A stretch of 64,000 nt of DNA from Staphylococcus warneri (GTDB lineage: Bacteria; Bacillota; Bacilli; Staphylococcales; Staphylococcaceae): contig NZ_LR134269.1 in assembly GCF_900636385.1 (NCBI RefSeq), positions 1,054,001 through 1,118,000 on the forward strand, written 5' to 3'. The notes beneath the pieces are model-generated. The model saw only the letters and a list, made by a program, of their open reading frames with translations. It did no database searches and was not told the DNA's origin. Both the position numbers and the translations under genes were made by a program. Each line of letters begins with the position of its first letter. Position 1 is the stretch's first letter. This document shows, piece after piece, positions 28,723 to 39,831 of the stretch.

Positions 28723-29666
28723 TGCTTGATTTTGAAAAGCCACTTTTTGAAATTAGAAAGAAAATTGATTCGTTGAAAGAATCTCAAGAAAAGAATGATG
28801 TTGATTTACAAGAAGAAATCGATATGCTTGAAGCTTCTTTAGAACGTGAAACAAAAAAGGTTTATACAAATTTAAAACCATGGGATAGGGTACAAATAGC
28901 TAGATTACAAGAAAGACCAACATCCTTAGACTATATTCCTATGATATTTGATTCTTTTATAGAATTACATGGAGATCGTAACTTTAGAGATGATCCAGCT
29001 ATGATTGGCGGTATTGGTTATTTAAACGGTAAAGCAGTTACTGTTGTTGGCCAACAACGTGGTAAAGATACTAAAGACAATATATATCGCAATTTTGGTA
29101 TGGCTCATCCAGAGGGATACCGAAAAGCATTAAGACTTATGAAACAGGCTGAAAAGTTTAATCGACCAATATTCACATTTATTGACACGAAAGGTGCATA
29201 CCCTGGTAAAGCAGCTGAAGAAAGAGGTCAAAGTGAATCGATTGCCACTAATTTAATAGAAATGGCTTCTTTAAAAGTACCTGTCATTGCAGTCGTTATT
29301 GGTGAAGGTGGAAGTGGTGGTGCCCTTGGTATTGGTATTGCTAACAGAGTATTAATGCTTGAAAACAGTACATACTCTGTAATTTCTCCAGAAGGTGCAG
29401 CAGCATTACTATGGAAAGATAGTAATTTAGCTAAAATTGCTGCAGAAACAATGAAAATCACAGCACATGACTTACATGAATTAAATGTAATAGATGATGT
29501 GATTAATGAGCCACTTGGCGGTGCACATAAAGAAATAGAAGTTCAAGCACAATCTATTAAAGATGCGTTTGTTGCTCATTTAAATGAATTAGAACAACTT
29601 GATAAAGAACAATTAGCTGAAGATCGCTTTAATAAATTTAGAAATATTGGTTCTTTTATAGAATAA
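28722..29666 (+). CDS. accA: Acetyl-CoA carboxylase carboxyltransferase subunit alpha
   Basis: Alpha subunit that forms the A2B2 carboxyltransferase with AccD and binds carboxybiotin. The 314-residue protein starts with a coiled-coil segment ([19 protein letters not shown]) and has the signatures [18 protein letters not shown] and [18 protein letters not shown] plus the [10 protein letters not shown] segment. It overlaps accD by one base and is followed by a terminator, so accDA is a two-gene unit separate from pfkA-pyk. Confidence 0.98.
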   Translation: MLDFEKPLFEIRKKIDSLKESQEKNDVDLQEEIDMLEASLERETKKVYTNLKPWDRVQIARLQERPTSLDYIPMIFDSFIELHGDRNFRDDPAMIGGIGYLNGKAVTVVGQQRGKDTKDNIYRNFGMAHPEGYRKALRLMKQAEKFNRPIFTFIDTKGAYPGKAAEERGQSESIATNLIEMASLKVPVIAVVIGEGGSGGALGIGIANRVLMLENSTYSVISPEGAAALLWKDSNLAKIAAETMKITAHDLHELNVIDDVINEPLGGAHKEIEVQAQSIKDAFVAHLNELEQLDKEQLAEDRFNKFRNIGSFIE

Positions 29667-29670
29667 GAGG

Positions 29671-29712
29671 AATAGAGTAGTAGTCATTTTATAGACTATT
29701 GCTCTATTTTTA
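29671..29712 (+). terminator. Terminator of accDA
   Basis: AATAGAGTAGTAGTC (about 29671-29684) pairs imperfectly with GACTATTGCTCTATT (29694-29708) and is followed by T residues. Confidence 0.75.
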
Positions 29713-29737
29713 TTATCGTTAAAATAAAAGTCATAAT

Positions 29738-29751
29738 TAAAAACGTTTACA
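29738..29751 (+). promoter_or_regulatory. cre-like site (CcpA) upstream of pfkA-pyk
   Basis: TAAAAACGTTTACA matches the cre consensus TGWAANCGNTNWCA at 13 of 14 positions. It lies about 95 bases before the pfkA start. Confidence 0.55.
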
Positions 29752-29786
29752 TCAATATAAGTCCTTTCTTTTGATGGAAGTAGTAA

Positions 29787-30812
<1,026 letters not shown>

Positions 30813-30831
30813 ATTTCAGGAGGATTTTAAA

Positions 30832-32589
30832 ATGAGAAAGACTAAAATTGTATGTACTATTGGGCCAGCTTCAGAATCAGAAGAAATGCTTGAAAAATTA
30901 ATGAATGCTGGTATGAACGTGGCACGTTTGAACTTTTCACACGGAAGCCATGAAGAACATAAAGGTAGAATTGATACAATTCGTAAAGTTGCTAAACGTT
31001 TAAATAAAACAGTAGCTATCCTTTTAGATACAAAAGGACCAGAAATTCGTACACATAACATGAAAGATGGCATCATCGAATTAGAAAAAGGTAAAGAAGT
31101 TATTGTAAGCATGACAGAAGTTGAAGGTACTCCAGAGAAATTCTCTGTAACTTACGACAACTTAATTAACGATGTTCAAGTAGGTTCATATATTTTATTA
31201 GATGATGGTTTAGTTGAATTACAAGTTAAAGACATTGACCATGATAAAGGTGAAGTTAAATGTGACATCTTAAATAGTGGTGAATTAAAAAATAAAAAAG
31301 GTGTTAACTTACCAGGTGTAAAAGTAAACTTACCAGGTATTACTGACAAAGATGCAGACGACATTAGATTTGGTATCAAAGAAGATGTAGATTTCATCGC
31401 AGCAAGCTTCGTTCGTCGTCCAAGTGACGTTTTAGATATTCGTGAAATCTTAGAACAAGAAAAAGCAAATATTACTATTTTCCCTAAAATTGAAAACCAA
31501 GAAGGTATCGATAATATCGAAGAAATTCTTGAAGTTTCTGATGGTTTAATGGTAGCTCGTGGTGATATGGGTGTTGAAATTCCACCTGAAAAAGTACCAA
31601 TGGTTCAAAAAGACTTAATTAGAAAATGTAATAAATTAGGTAAACCAGTTATCACAGCTACACAAATGCTTGATTCCATGCAACGTAATCCACGTGCAAC
31701 TCGTGCAGAAGCGAGTGACGTGGCTAACGCAATCTATGATGGTACAGATGCAGTAATGTTATCTGGTGAAACAGCTGCTGGTTTATATCCAGAAGAAGCA
31801 GTTAAAACAATGAGAAACATTGCAGTATCTGCTGAAGCTGCTCAAGATTATAAAAAATTACTATCTGACAGAACTAAATTAGTTGAAACATCATTAGTGA
31901 ATGCAATTGGTATCTCAGTGGCACATACAGCTTTAAACTTAAATGTTAAAGCGATTGTAGCAGCAACAGAAAGTGGTTCAACAGCGCGTACAATTTCTAA
32001 ATACCGTCCACATTCAGATATTATTGCTGTAACACCAAGTGAAAAAACTGCACGTCAATGTGCTATTGTATGGGGTGTTTATCCAGTAGTTAAAGAAGGA
32101 CGTAAAAATACTGATGCATTATTAAATAATGCAGTAGCAACTGCTGTTGAAACTGAAAGAGTTCAAAATGGTGATTTAATCATCATTACTGCAGGTGTAC
32201 CAACAGGTGAAAAAGGTACAACAAATATGATGAAAATCCACTTAGTTGGAGACGAAATTGCTAAAGGTCAAGGTGTAGGTCGTGGTTCAGTAGTAGGTAC
32301 TGCTGTTGTCGCTGATTCTGCAAGTGATTTAAAAGGCGTTGATCTAAGTGATAAAATTATCGTTACTAACTCAGTAGATGAAACATTAGTACCATACGTA
32401 GATCAAGCTATTGGTTTAATTACTGAAGAAAATGGTATTACATCTCCAAGTGCTATTGTTGGTTTAGAAAAAGGTATACCAACAGTAGTGGGTGTTGAAA
32501 ATGCTACTAAAGAAATTAAAGACGATATGTTAGTTACTGTAGATGCAGCAAATGGTAAAGTATTCGAAGGATATGCTAACGTACTTTAA
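30832..32589 (+). CDS. pyk: Pyruvate kinase
   Basis: Makes pyruvate and ATP from phosphoenolpyruvate. The 585-residue protein has the barrel signature [11 protein letters not shown], the catalytic [10 protein letters not shown] with its lysine, and the [12 protein letters not shown] and TATQMLDSM segments. Beyond the usual allosteric domain it carries the extra C-terminal PEP-utiliser-like domain of Bacillus and Staphylococcus enzymes (about residues 475-585; [15 protein letters not shown] onward). The start has AGGAGG. It is second in the pfkA-pyk operon and ends at a strong terminator. Confidence 0.98.
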   Translation: MRKTKIVCTIGPASESEEMLEKLMNAGMNVARLNFSHGSHEEHKGRIDTIRKVAKRLNKTVAILLDTKGPEIRTHNMKDGIIELEKGKEVIVSMTEVEGTPEKFSVTYDNLINDVQVGSYILLDDGLVELQVKDIDHDKGEVKCDILNSGELKNKKGVNLPGVKVNLPGITDKDADDIRFGIKEDVDFIAASFVRRPSDVLDIREILEQEKANITIFPKIENQEGIDNIEEILEVSDGLMVARGDMGVEIPPEKVPMVQKDLIRKCNKLGKPVITATQMLDSMQRNPRATRAEASDVANAIYDGTDAVMLSGETAAGLYPEEAVKTMRNIAVSAEAAQDYKKLLSDRTKLVETSLVNAIGISVAHTALNLNVKAIVAATESGSTARTISKYRPHSDIIAVTPSEKTARQCAIVWGVYPVVKEGRKNTDALLNNAVATAVETERVQNGDLIIITAGVPTGEKGTTNMMKIHLVGDEIAKGQGVGRGSVVGTAVVADSASDLKGVDLSDKIIVTNSVDETLVPYVDQAIGLITEENGITSPSAIVGLEKGIPTVVGVENATKEIKDDMLVTVDAANGKVFEGYANVL

Positions 32590-32629
32590 TCATTAACACA
32601 TTAATTAAATAGATTGATGATGAAATTAG

Positions 32630-32673
32630 AATCACCACTTCCAAATATAATTGTTTGGAAGTGGTGATTTTGC
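32630..32673 (+). terminator. Terminator of pfkA-pyk
   Basis: A perfect 16-bp stem (32630-32645 with 32654-32669), with an eight-base loop, is followed by TTTG. Confidence 0.9.
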
Positions 32674-32790
32674 TATTTAACCAGTTTGTCATAAAATCAG
32701 TTCACTTTTCTAATATCTAAATGAGATAAATATGTATGGTGGGGCTATGGAAGAAAAATTTAGATTGTATGTAAGTGTGTGATATTAAAT

Positions 32791-32833
32791 AAAAAAAGCC
32801 AGTAAATGATTTGATGATAAATCATTTACTGGC
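32791..32833 (-). terminator. Terminator of the cycA-like gene
   Basis: A perfect 14-bp stem GCCAGTAAATGATT (32798-32811) with 32820-32833 is followed on the minus strand by seven T. The first 12 bases equal the stem of the terminator at 16071-16096. Confidence 0.9.
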
Positions 32834-32861
32834 TAATTATTTACTTGTTTAAAGTTTAACG

Positions 32862-34220
32862 TTATTTAGATTCTGTACTTGCTTTTTTATATCTCCAATA
32901 CATTAATCCTAATAATACAAACCATAAAGGTGTTAAATAAATTGCGCGTCTAGTTGTTTCATTAACAAATAGTAAACCGAATACTAAGATAAAGAATAAT
33001 AAGATGACGTAGCCCATATATTTACCACCAGGTAATTTATATGTAGACGCCTTGTGTAATTCTGGATTTTTACTACTGTAATTAATATAAGCAATGATAA
33101 TTAACGCCCATACGATTAGGAACAATACTGTAGATAATGTTGTTACATATGTGAACACCAATGTTGCATCTGGGAAAATGTAATTCAATAATGCTGCAAT
33201 TAATAGTAATGCAGAAGATCCAATAATTGCTACATGTGGCACACCGTTTTTGTTTGTCTTGCTAAATGCAGGTGGTGCCTGTTTATTATCAGATAATCCG
33301 AACAACATTCTACTGTTTGAGAAAATACCACTATTACATGATGATGCTGCAGCAGTTAATACAACAAAGTTGATTAAACCAGCTGCAAATGGAATACCAA
33401 TAAGTGTAAATAATTTAACAAATGGACTATTATCTGGGTCGACTTTATCCCAAGGAATGATTGACATGATCACTGCTAGGGCACCGACGTAAAAAATTAA
33501 AATTCGAATTGGTACGCTGTTAATTGCCTTAGGAATAGTTGACTCAGGATCCTTTGTTTCACCGGCAGTTACACCAATCATTTCGATACCAACGAACGAG
33601 AACACTGCCATTTGGAATGACATGAAGAAACCTGATGCACCTTTAGGGAATATACCGTGGTTATATAGATTAGTTAAACTTGCATGTCCAAATTGTGTTT
33701 TGTATGCAAATAAAATCATAATAGCACCAACGATTATTAACCCTATAATGGTTACAATTTTAACAATCGAGAACCAAAACTCTAATTCTCCAAATAACTT
33801 AGCACTTAACAAGTTAAATGACATTAAAATAAGTACACAGAATAATGCGCTAATCCAGTTAGGTATATGTGGGAACCAGAAACTAACATATTTAGCTACT
33901 GCGGTAACCTCTGCCATACCAGTTATTATCCAACATAACCAATATGTCCACCCAGTAACAAATCCTGCAAATGGACCTATATATGTATTAGTTACGTCCG
34001 CAAAAGATTTGAAATTTGTGTTTTGAATAATAATTTCGCCTAATCCACGCATAAACATGAATAGCATGAATCCAATAAAAATGTACGTGAGTAGTATTGA
34101 GGGACCCGTCATGGCAATCGTTTGTCCAGCGCCCAGGAATAATCCTGTCCCAATAGCGCCTCCAATGGCAATTAATTGCACATGGCGATTGCTCAATTCT
34201 CTTTGTAGATTATCAGCCAT
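32862..34220 (-). CDS. cycA: Amino acid permease (CycA-like D-alanine/D-serine/glycine transporter)
   Basis: A 452-residue APC-superfamily permease with about 12 membrane helices. The N-terminus RHVQLIAIGGAIGTGLFLGAG is the first-helix signature of the amino acid transporter group, followed by GPSILLTYIFIGFMLFMFMRGLGE. Position between pyk and citZ matches the S. aureus cycA gene, whose product takes up D-alanine and related amino acids; I base the specificity on this synteny and on general CycA resemblance. It has its own promoter and terminator on the minus strand and diverges from citZ. Confidence 0.85.
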   Translation of the reverse strand: MADNLQRELSNRHVQLIAIGGAIGTGLFLGAGQTIAMTGPSILLTYIFIGFMLFMFMRGLGEIIIQNTNFKSFADVTNTYIGPFAGFVTGWTYWLCWIITGMAEVTAVAKYVSFWFPHIPNWISALFCVLILMSFNLLSAKLFGELEFWFSIVKIVTIIGLIIVGAIMILFAYKTQFGHASLTNLYNHGIFPKGASGFFMSFQMAVFSFVGIEMIGVTAGETKDPESTIPKAINSVPIRILIFYVGALAVIMSIIPWDKVDPDNSPFVKLFTLIGIPFAAGLINFVVLTAAASSCNSGIFSNSRMLFGLSDNKQAPPAFSKTNKNGVPHVAIIGSSALLLIAALLNYIFPDATLVFTYVTTLSTVLFLIVWALIIIAYINYSSKNPELHKASTYKLPGGKYMGYVILLFFILVFGLLFVNETTRRAIYLTPLWFVLLGLMYWRYKKASTESK

Positions 34221-34250
34221 AAGACCTCTCCCTTACTTTTAGATAATTAT

Positions 34251-34279
34251 ATTATGCACTTAAATCGCTTTTTATACAA
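34251..34279 (-). promoter_or_regulatory. Probable cycA promoter
   Basis: On the minus strand TTGTAT (34274-34279) and CATAAT (34251-34256) have a 17-base spacer, about 30 bases before the start codon. Confidence 0.55.
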
Positions 34280-34293
34280 TTTATTTATTAAAA

Positions 34294-34311
34294 AAGTGTT
34301 AAAATACACTT
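34294..34311. promoter_or_regulatory. Inverted repeat upstream of the cycA promoter
   Basis: AAGTGT and ACACTT flank a six-base AT-rich centre. It is a candidate operator; no regulator can be named. The rest of the 348-base cycA-citZ gap also holds a partial CodY-like box at 34373-34387 (12 of 15 positions). Confidence 0.35.
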
Positions 34312-34491
34312 CGAGATAATTAGCAATTTATAATCAAGCATGATAACCAAATAAAAACTTTGTATTCAATTTAATTTTCAAAATAATTTAAAAGGCCAAA
34401 ATGTTGGTTTCATGGTACTTAGAACATTTTTAACATTTAAGTTATATATGAATCAAAACCAAACTTACATATATATAGTAATTTATTTTGT

Positions 34492-34520
34492 TTCACAAAA
34501 ACTTAATAATTAGCTATAAT
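34492..34520 (+). promoter_or_regulatory. citZ promoter
   Basis: TTCACA (34492-34497) and TATAAT (34515-34520) with a 17-base spacer lie about 50 bases before the citZ start. Confidence 0.7.
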
Positions 34521-34568
34521 ACTAGTTGAAAGCCATTTCATAAAGAAATAGTAAAGGGGAAATTTATC

Positions 34569-35687
34569 ATGGCAGAATTACAAAGAGGTTTGGAAGGGGT
34601 AATTGCAGCTGAAACTAAAATCAGCTCAATCATCGATAGTCAATTAACATACGCAGGATATGATATTGACGATCTTGCAGAAAATGCCCAATTTGAAGAA
34701 ATCATCTTTTTATTATGGAACTATAGATTGCCAACTAAAGACGAATTACAAGAACTTAAATCAAAATTATATGAGTATATGACACTTAATCCTAGAGTGT
34801 ATAAACATTTTGAAGAGTATGTAACTGACAAAGTACATCCAATGACTGCATTACGTACTTCAGTATCATACATTGCTCATTTTGATCCAGACGCTGAAGA
34901 TGAAGCAGATGAAAAGAAATATGAAAGAGCAATTCGTATTCAAGCAAAAATCGCATCATTAGTAACAGCATTTTCACGTGTACGTGAAGGTAAAGAACCA
35001 TTAAAACCAAATTCAGATTTAAGCTATGCTGGAAACTTCTTATACATGTTAAAAGGTGAATTACCTACTGATATTGAAGAAGAAGCATTTAACAAAGCAT
35101 TAATCTTACATGCTGATCACGAATTAAATGCATCAGCATTCACAGCTCGTTGTGCAGTATCTTCTTTATCTGATATGTATTCAGGTATTGTAGCTGCTGT
35201 TGGTTCATTAAAAGGGCCTTTACATGGTGGTGCTAATGAACGCGTTATGGCTATGTTATCTGAAGTAGGTTCATTAGATAATGTAGATAACTATTTAGAC
35301 GAAAAAATAGCAAATAAAGAGAAAATTATGGGCTTCGGTCACCGTGTATATAAAGAAGGCGACCCTCGTGCTAAATATTTACGAGAGATGAGTAGAAAAA
35401 TTACTGAAGAAACTGGACAAAGTGAATTATATGAGATGTCATTAGCTATTGAAAAACGTATGAAAGAAGAAAAAGGATTAATTCCTAACGTTGATTTCTT
35501 TAGTGCGACTGTTTATCACAGTATGGATATTCCACATGATTTATTTACACCAATCTTCGCAGTAAGTCGTACATCTGGTTGGATTGCACACATTCTTGAA
35601 CAATACAGAGATAATAGAATCATGCGTCCAAGAGCAAACTACATTGGTGAAACGAATCGTAAATATGTTCCTATTGAAGAAAGATAA
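34569..35687 (+). CDS. citZ: Citrate synthase
   Basis: Condenses acetyl-CoA with oxaloacetate, the entry step of the TCA cycle. The 372-residue protein is of the short Gram-positive (dimeric) type. Catalytic His residues are seen in [12 protein letters not shown] and [17 protein letters not shown], and the catalytic Asp in [13 protein letters not shown]. It heads the citZ-icd operon (57-base gap) from its own promoter; the ATG follows AAAGGGG. In relatives this operon is under CcpA/CcpC control, but I see no clear cre beside the promoter here. Confidence 0.98.
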   Translation: MAELQRGLEGVIAAETKISSIIDSQLTYAGYDIDDLAENAQFEEIIFLLWNYRLPTKDELQELKSKLYEYMTLNPRVYKHFEEYVTDKVHPMTALRTSVSYIAHFDPDAEDEADEKKYERAIRIQAKIASLVTAFSRVREGKEPLKPNSDLSYAGNFLYMLKGELPTDIEEEAFNKALILHADHELNASAFTARCAVSSLSDMYSGIVAAVGSLKGPLHGGANERVMAMLSEVGSLDNVDNYLDEKIANKEKIMGFGHRVYKEGDPRAKYLREMSRKITEETGQSELYEMSLAIEKRMKEEKGLIPNVDFFSATVYHSMDIPHDLFTPIFAVSRTSGWIAHILEQYRDNRIMRPRANYIGETNRKYVPIEER

Positions 35688-35743
35688 TCAAATCATCTAT
35701 AGTATTAGGTGAATTTAAACAAATTACTTGGAGGTCAAATTTT

Positions 35744-37012
35744 ATGACAGCAGAAAAAATTACTCAAACTAAAGATGGATTAAATGTACCAAACGAACCA
35801 ATCATTCCTTTCATTATCGGTGACGGAATTGGACCAGATATTTGGAAAGCAGCAAGTCGTGTTATCGATGCTGCAGTTGAAAAAGCTTATAATGGTGAAA
35901 AACGTATCGAATGGAAAGAAGTTTTAGCTGGACAAAAAGCATATGACAATACTGGTGAATGGTTACCACAAGAAACTTTAGACACAATTAAAGAATATCT
36001 AATTGCTGTTAAAGGGCCATTAACTACACCAATTGGTGGCGGTATTCGTTCATTAAATGTAGCATTAAGACAAGAATTAGATTTATTCACTTGCTTACGT
36101 CCTGTACGTTGGTTCCAAGGTGTACCGTCACCAGTTAAACGTCCTCAAGACGTAGATATGGTTATTTTCCGTGAAAATACTGAAGATATCTATGCAGGTA
36201 TTGAATTCAAAGAAGGTACGCCTGAAGTTAAAAAAGTGATAGATTTCTTACAAGATGAAATGGGAGCAACTAATATTCGATTCCCTGAAACTTCAGGTAT
36301 TGGTATTAAACCAGTTTCTAAAGAAGGTACTGAAAGATTGGTTAGAGCTGCTATCCAATACGCAATCGATAACAATCGTAAAGCAGTAACTTTAGTTCAC
36401 AAAGGTAACATTATGAAATTTACTGAAGGTTCATTTAAACAATGGGGTTACGATTTAGCTCATAATGAATTTGCTGATCAAGTATTCACTTGGCAACAAT
36501 ATGATGAAATTGTAGAAAAAGAAGGTAAAGATGCTGCGAATGAAGCTCAATCAAAAGCTGAACAAGAAGGTAAAATTATTGTTAAAGACTCAATCGCTGA
36601 TATCTTCTTACAACAAATCTTAACTCGTCCATCTGAACATGAAATTGTTGCTACAATGAATTTAAATGGTGACTATATTTCAGATGCGTTAGCTGCCCAA
36701 GTTGGAGGAATTGGTATTGCACCAGGTGCAAATATCAACTACGAAACAGGTCATGCTATCTTTGAAGCTACTCACGGAACAGCGCCTAAATATGCTGGTT
36801 TAAACAAAGTAAATCCATCTTCTGAACTATTAAGTTCAGTATTAATGTTAGAACATTTAGGATGGCAAGAAGCTGCTGATAAAATTACAGACTCTATTGA
36901 AGCAACAATTGCTTCTAAAATTGTTACTTATGACTTCGCTCGTCTAATGGATGGTGCGACTGAAGTATCAACTTCTGAGTTTGCTGACGAATTAATCAAA
37001 AACTTAAAATAA
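35744..37012 (+). CDS. icd: Isocitrate dehydrogenase (NADP-type)
   Basis: Oxidises isocitrate to 2-oxoglutarate with CO2 release. The 422-residue protein has the phosphorylatable-type substrate loop [13 protein letters not shown], the [13 protein letters not shown] metal/substrate segment, the catalytic [10 protein letters not shown] lysine region and the C-terminal [13 protein letters not shown]. The adenine site [14 protein letters not shown] with downstream Lys and Tyr residues fits NADP use. It is the second gene after citZ; the ATG follows GGAGGT. A strong terminator follows. Confidence 0.97.
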   Translation: MTAEKITQTKDGLNVPNEPIIPFIIGDGIGPDIWKAASRVIDAAVEKAYNGEKRIEWKEVLAGQKAYDNTGEWLPQETLDTIKEYLIAVKGPLTTPIGGGIRSLNVALRQELDLFTCLRPVRWFQGVPSPVKRPQDVDMVIFRENTEDIYAGIEFKEGTPEVKKVIDFLQDEMGATNIRFPETSGIGIKPVSKEGTERLVRAAIQYAIDNNRKAVTLVHKGNIMKFTEGSFKQWGYDLAHNEFADQVFTWQQYDEIVEKEGKDAANEAQSKAEQEGKIIVKDSIADIFLQQILTRPSEHEIVATMNLNGDYISDALAAQVGGIGIAPGANINYETGHAIFEATHGTAPKYAGLNKVNPSSELLSSVLMLEHLGWQEAADKITDSIEATIASKIVTYDFARLMDGATEVSTSEFADELIKNLK

Positions 37013-37028
37013 TAGATGTTATTAAAGT

Positions 37029-37058
37029 AAACGGATTGGGAAACCAATCCGTTTTTTT
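37029..37058 (+). terminator. Terminator of citZ-icd
   Basis: A perfect 11-bp stem AAACGGATTGG (37029-37039) with 37044-37054, four-base loop, runs straight into a T tract. Confidence 0.95.
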
Positions 37059-37089
37059 ATTAAGTTTTTGTAAATTCCTAGTGTTTTAA

Positions 37090-37114
37090 TATCATTTTTT
37101 ATAAAAAAATGATA
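37090..37114. terminator. Second AT-rich hairpin before phoP
   Basis: TATCATTTTTT (37090-37100) pairs with AAAAAAATGATA (37103-37114). The stem is wholly A-T apart from one C-G pair. It may back up the icd terminator or shield phoPR from read-through. Confidence 0.4.
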
Positions 37115-37273
37115 GTTTAATTAATGAAATGACAATATTAATCCAATGTTACCTTAATATAAGTAGCATATTAAATGGATTGTTAAGTTTATGTAAATTT
37201 GATGTGTAGGTATGTTATTTGTATTTAAACATCAGTTATAATAAACATGTAATTTAAATGGGGGAGGCACATC

Positions 37274-37984
37274 ATGTCACAAAAAGTATTAGTCGTTGAC
37301 GATGAACAATCGATCGTTACGTTACTTAAATATAATTTAGAAACAGCTGGATACATAGTAGAAGTAGCCTATGACGGTGAAGAAGCACTACAAAAGGTTG
37401 AATCGTCTCAACCAGATTTAATTGTATTAGACGTCATGTTACCGAAAAAAGATGGTATTGAAGTTTGTAAAACAATTAGATCTGATAAAAATTTAGTACC
37501 TATTCTTATGCTAACTGCTAAAGATGATGAATTTGATAGAGTATTAGGTTTGGAACTGGGTGCTGATGACTATATGACTAAACCTTTCTCACCTAGAGAA
37601 GTCGTGGCAAGAGTTAAAGCAATATTAAGACGTTCACAATTTGTAAATGAAGTCGAGCATAATGAGACGGATGATGAGGATATTATTATTGATTCAATTC
37701 GCATTCGTCCTGAATTTTTCGAAGTATATAAAGATGATGAGTTATTAGAACTCACACCAAAGGAATTTGAATTATTACTTTATCTTATTGAACGACAAGG
37801 TCGTGTCATTACAAGAGAACATATGTTGAATTCTGTATGGAATTATGAGTTCGCTGGTGATTCTCGTATCGTTGATGTCCATATTAGTCATTTGAGAGAC
37901 AAATTAGAAGAAAACCCTAAACAACCTAAATTGATTAAAACTGTAAGAGGATTAGGCTATAAATTGGAGCGTCCTAAAAGTTAA
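37274..37984 (+). CDS. phoP: Response regulator PhoP (OmpR family)
   Basis: Cytoplasmic transcription factor of the phosphate-starvation two-component pair. The 236-residue protein has a receiver domain with acidic pocket Asp9-Asp10, phospho-acceptor Asp53 (IVLDVMLPKKDG), Thr81 and Lys103, and then a winged-helix DNA-binding domain (TPKEFELLLYLIERQGRVITRE; VDVHISHLRDKLE; TVRGLGYKLE). Start ATG with GGGGGAGG. TATAAT lies at 37237-37242, with a poor -35, as expected for a gene needing an activator. The stop overlaps the phoR start. Confidence 0.96.
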   Translation: MSQKVLVVDDEQSIVTLLKYNLETAGYIVEVAYDGEEALQKVESSQPDLIVLDVMLPKKDGIEVCKTIRSDKNLVPILMLTAKDDEFDRVLGLELGADDYMTKPFSPREVVARVKAILRRSQFVNEVEHNETDDEDIIIDSIRIRPEFFEVYKDDELLELTPKEFELLLYLIERQGRVITREHMLNSVWNYEFAGDSRIVDVHISHLRDKLEENPKQPKLIKTVRGLGYKLERPKS

Positions 37985-39678
37985 TGTTGAAATTTCACCA
38001 TCGTCTTTTAATATTAATTAGTACCATTACGATTATTAGTTTTATAGGTTTAGGTGCTATTGTCCACAACATGATTTATCAAACATTAACTCAAAATCAA
38101 ACTAAAGAACTCGAAAAAGAAGCACGTAACTATGTTAGTTTATATAATGATAATAAAAAAAGTGAAATTAAAAATATTGCAAATAATCAAGAAAATATCA
38201 TCGTTATCAAAAAAAATGATAAAGTGATATTTACGACAAATAAAAAAGAAAAAATAGATAAACGCATAGATAACGAAGCTAATCCTTCACAGTTAATTCA
38301 TAAAAATACAAAACTTGGTTTGAAGTATACTTTCAAAAGTCAAATTGATGATAAAACTGTTTACATAAGTGGTATTAATGATGAAATATTAGACCTGCAA
38401 AAAGAAATGTGGAAGTATCTATCAATTGTAGGTGTGATTGTATTAATCACAGTTTATCTAGCTAGTAGAAGTATCAACCGTACATATATTCGACCTATAA
38501 ATGAAGTGACATATGCTACGTCATTACTAGCAGATGGTTATTATCATGTTCGTGTACCTGAAAGTAATGTCAAAGAGACTAAGGCTTTGTTTGTAACAAC
38601 CAATGAGCTTGCTAGACGTCTACAAAAATTAAATAACAGACAAAAAATTCAATCTAATAGATTGAAAACGACATTGGAAAATATACCTAGTTCAGTGCTA
38701 ATGATTGATAAGCATGGTGAAATTGTCGTGGCAAACTCGGCATACTATGAAGTATTTAGTCCGGATCAAAGTGTGGAAAATAAAAGTTATATTGGTTTTA
38801 TAAATGATAAAATCGAAAAATTAATCATGGAAAGTTTTAGAACTGAGAAAGTGATTTATGAACAGATTGAAGTAGATATTAATAATGTTCACACAAAATA
38901 TTTTGATGTATCATGTGTACCAATTCTTTCTAAATCAAAGAAAAAGCTACAAGGTATGGTTGTTGTATTACATGATATTACTAATTTGCAAAAGTTAGAA
39001 AATCTACGTCGAGAATTTGTAGCAAATGTATCTCATGAACTTAAAACACCAATTACTTCAATTAAAGGATTCGCTGAAACGTTAATTGAAGGTGCGAAAA
39101 ATGATGAAGATTCGCTTAATATGTTCTTGAATATCATCTTGAAAGAATCAAACAGAATTGAATCACTTGTGATGGATTTACTAGATTTATCCCATATTGA
39201 ACAACAAAATGAAATTACAACGAGTTATATGAATTTATCAGAATTAGCTTATACAACGATAGATAATTTACAAAATCAAGCTCAGAATAAAAATATAACA
39301 ATTGAATCTAATATTGAACAGGACGTTATTTTCAAAGCAAATGAAAATAAAATTGCTCAAGTTATTACGAATTTATTGTCAAATGCTATCAATTATTCAA
39401 CCAATGATAATAAAGTCATAGTAAGTGTGTATCGTGAAGGTAAAAAAGTAAACTTAGAAATTCAAGACTTCGGTATAGGGATTAGTGCTGAGGAACAGAA
39501 ACATATTTTCGAAAGATTTTATCGAGTTGATAAAGCACGAAGTAGAGATTCTGGAGGTACTGGGTTAGGATTATCAATCACTAAGCACATTGTTGAAGCA
39601 CATAATGGAAGAATTAGTGTAGTTAGTCGCTTAAATGAAGGTTCGACCTTTAAAGTGACGTTTATTGATGAAGATTAA
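37984..39678 (+). CDS. phoR: Sensor histidine kinase PhoR
   Basis: Membrane sensor kinase of the PhoP pair, 564 residues. Order of parts: first membrane segment (about 8-30, LLILISTITIISFIGLGAIV), an extracytoplasmic region of about 100 residues, second membrane segment (about 142-160), a HAMP linker, a PAS domain (MIDKHGEIVVANSAYYEVF), the dimerisation domain with phospho-acceptor His351 in NVSHELKTPITS, and an ATPase domain with N box NKIAQVITNLLSNAINYS, G1 DFGIGI and G2 GGTGLGLSI. TAATG overlap with phoP gives coupled translation. A terminator follows. Confidence 0.96.
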   Translation: MLKFHHRLLILISTITIISFIGLGAIVHNMIYQTLTQNQTKELEKEARNYVSLYNDNKKSEIKNIANNQENIIVIKKNDKVIFTTNKKEKIDKRIDNEANPSQLIHKNTKLGLKYTFKSQIDDKTVYISGINDEILDLQKEMWKYLSIVGVIVLITVYLASRSINRTYIRPINEVTYATSLLADGYYHVRVPESNVKETKALFVTTNELARRLQKLNNRQKIQSNRLKTTLENIPSSVLMIDKHGEIVVANSAYYEVFSPDQSVENKSYIGFINDKIEKLIMESFRTEKVIYEQIEVDINNVHTKYFDVSCVPILSKSKKKLQGMVVVLHDITNLQKLENLRREFVANVSHELKTPITSIKGFAETLIEGAKNDEDSLNMFLNIILKESNRIESLVMDLLDLSHIEQQNEITTSYMNLSELAYTTIDNLQNQAQNKNITIESNIEQDVIFKANENKIAQVITNLLSNAINYSTNDNKVIVSVYREGKKVNLEIQDFGIGISAEEQKHIFERFYRVDKARSRDSGGTGLGLSITKHIVEAHNGRISVVSRLNEGSTFKVTFIDED

Positions 39679-39685
39679 AAATATT

Positions 39686-39737
39686 AAGAACCACACCCTA
39701 TTGATTGAATTCATATAGGTATGTGGTTCTTATTTTA
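39686..39737 (+). terminator. Terminator of phoPR
   Basis: AAGAACCACA (39686-39695) pairs with TGTGGTTCTT (39722-39731), followed by ATTTTAG. The stem shares AAGAACCAC with the hairpin at 5767-5801. Confidence 0.8.
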
Positions 39738-39831
39738 GTTATATGAATTGTGAGGCAATGGTACTTTATGTTTAATGACCATACATTGTTTATGCTAAAA
39801 TATATTTAAATATGTGCTGGAGGTTTATAAC

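Noticed and set aside
33622..34026. 134-codon plus-strand ORF within the cycA-like gene
   Set aside because: Antisense shadow of a membrane protein gene; no start signals.
39814..39831. Upstream start for PolA
   Set aside because: The strong ribosome site lies inside this stretch and serves the GTG at 39832.
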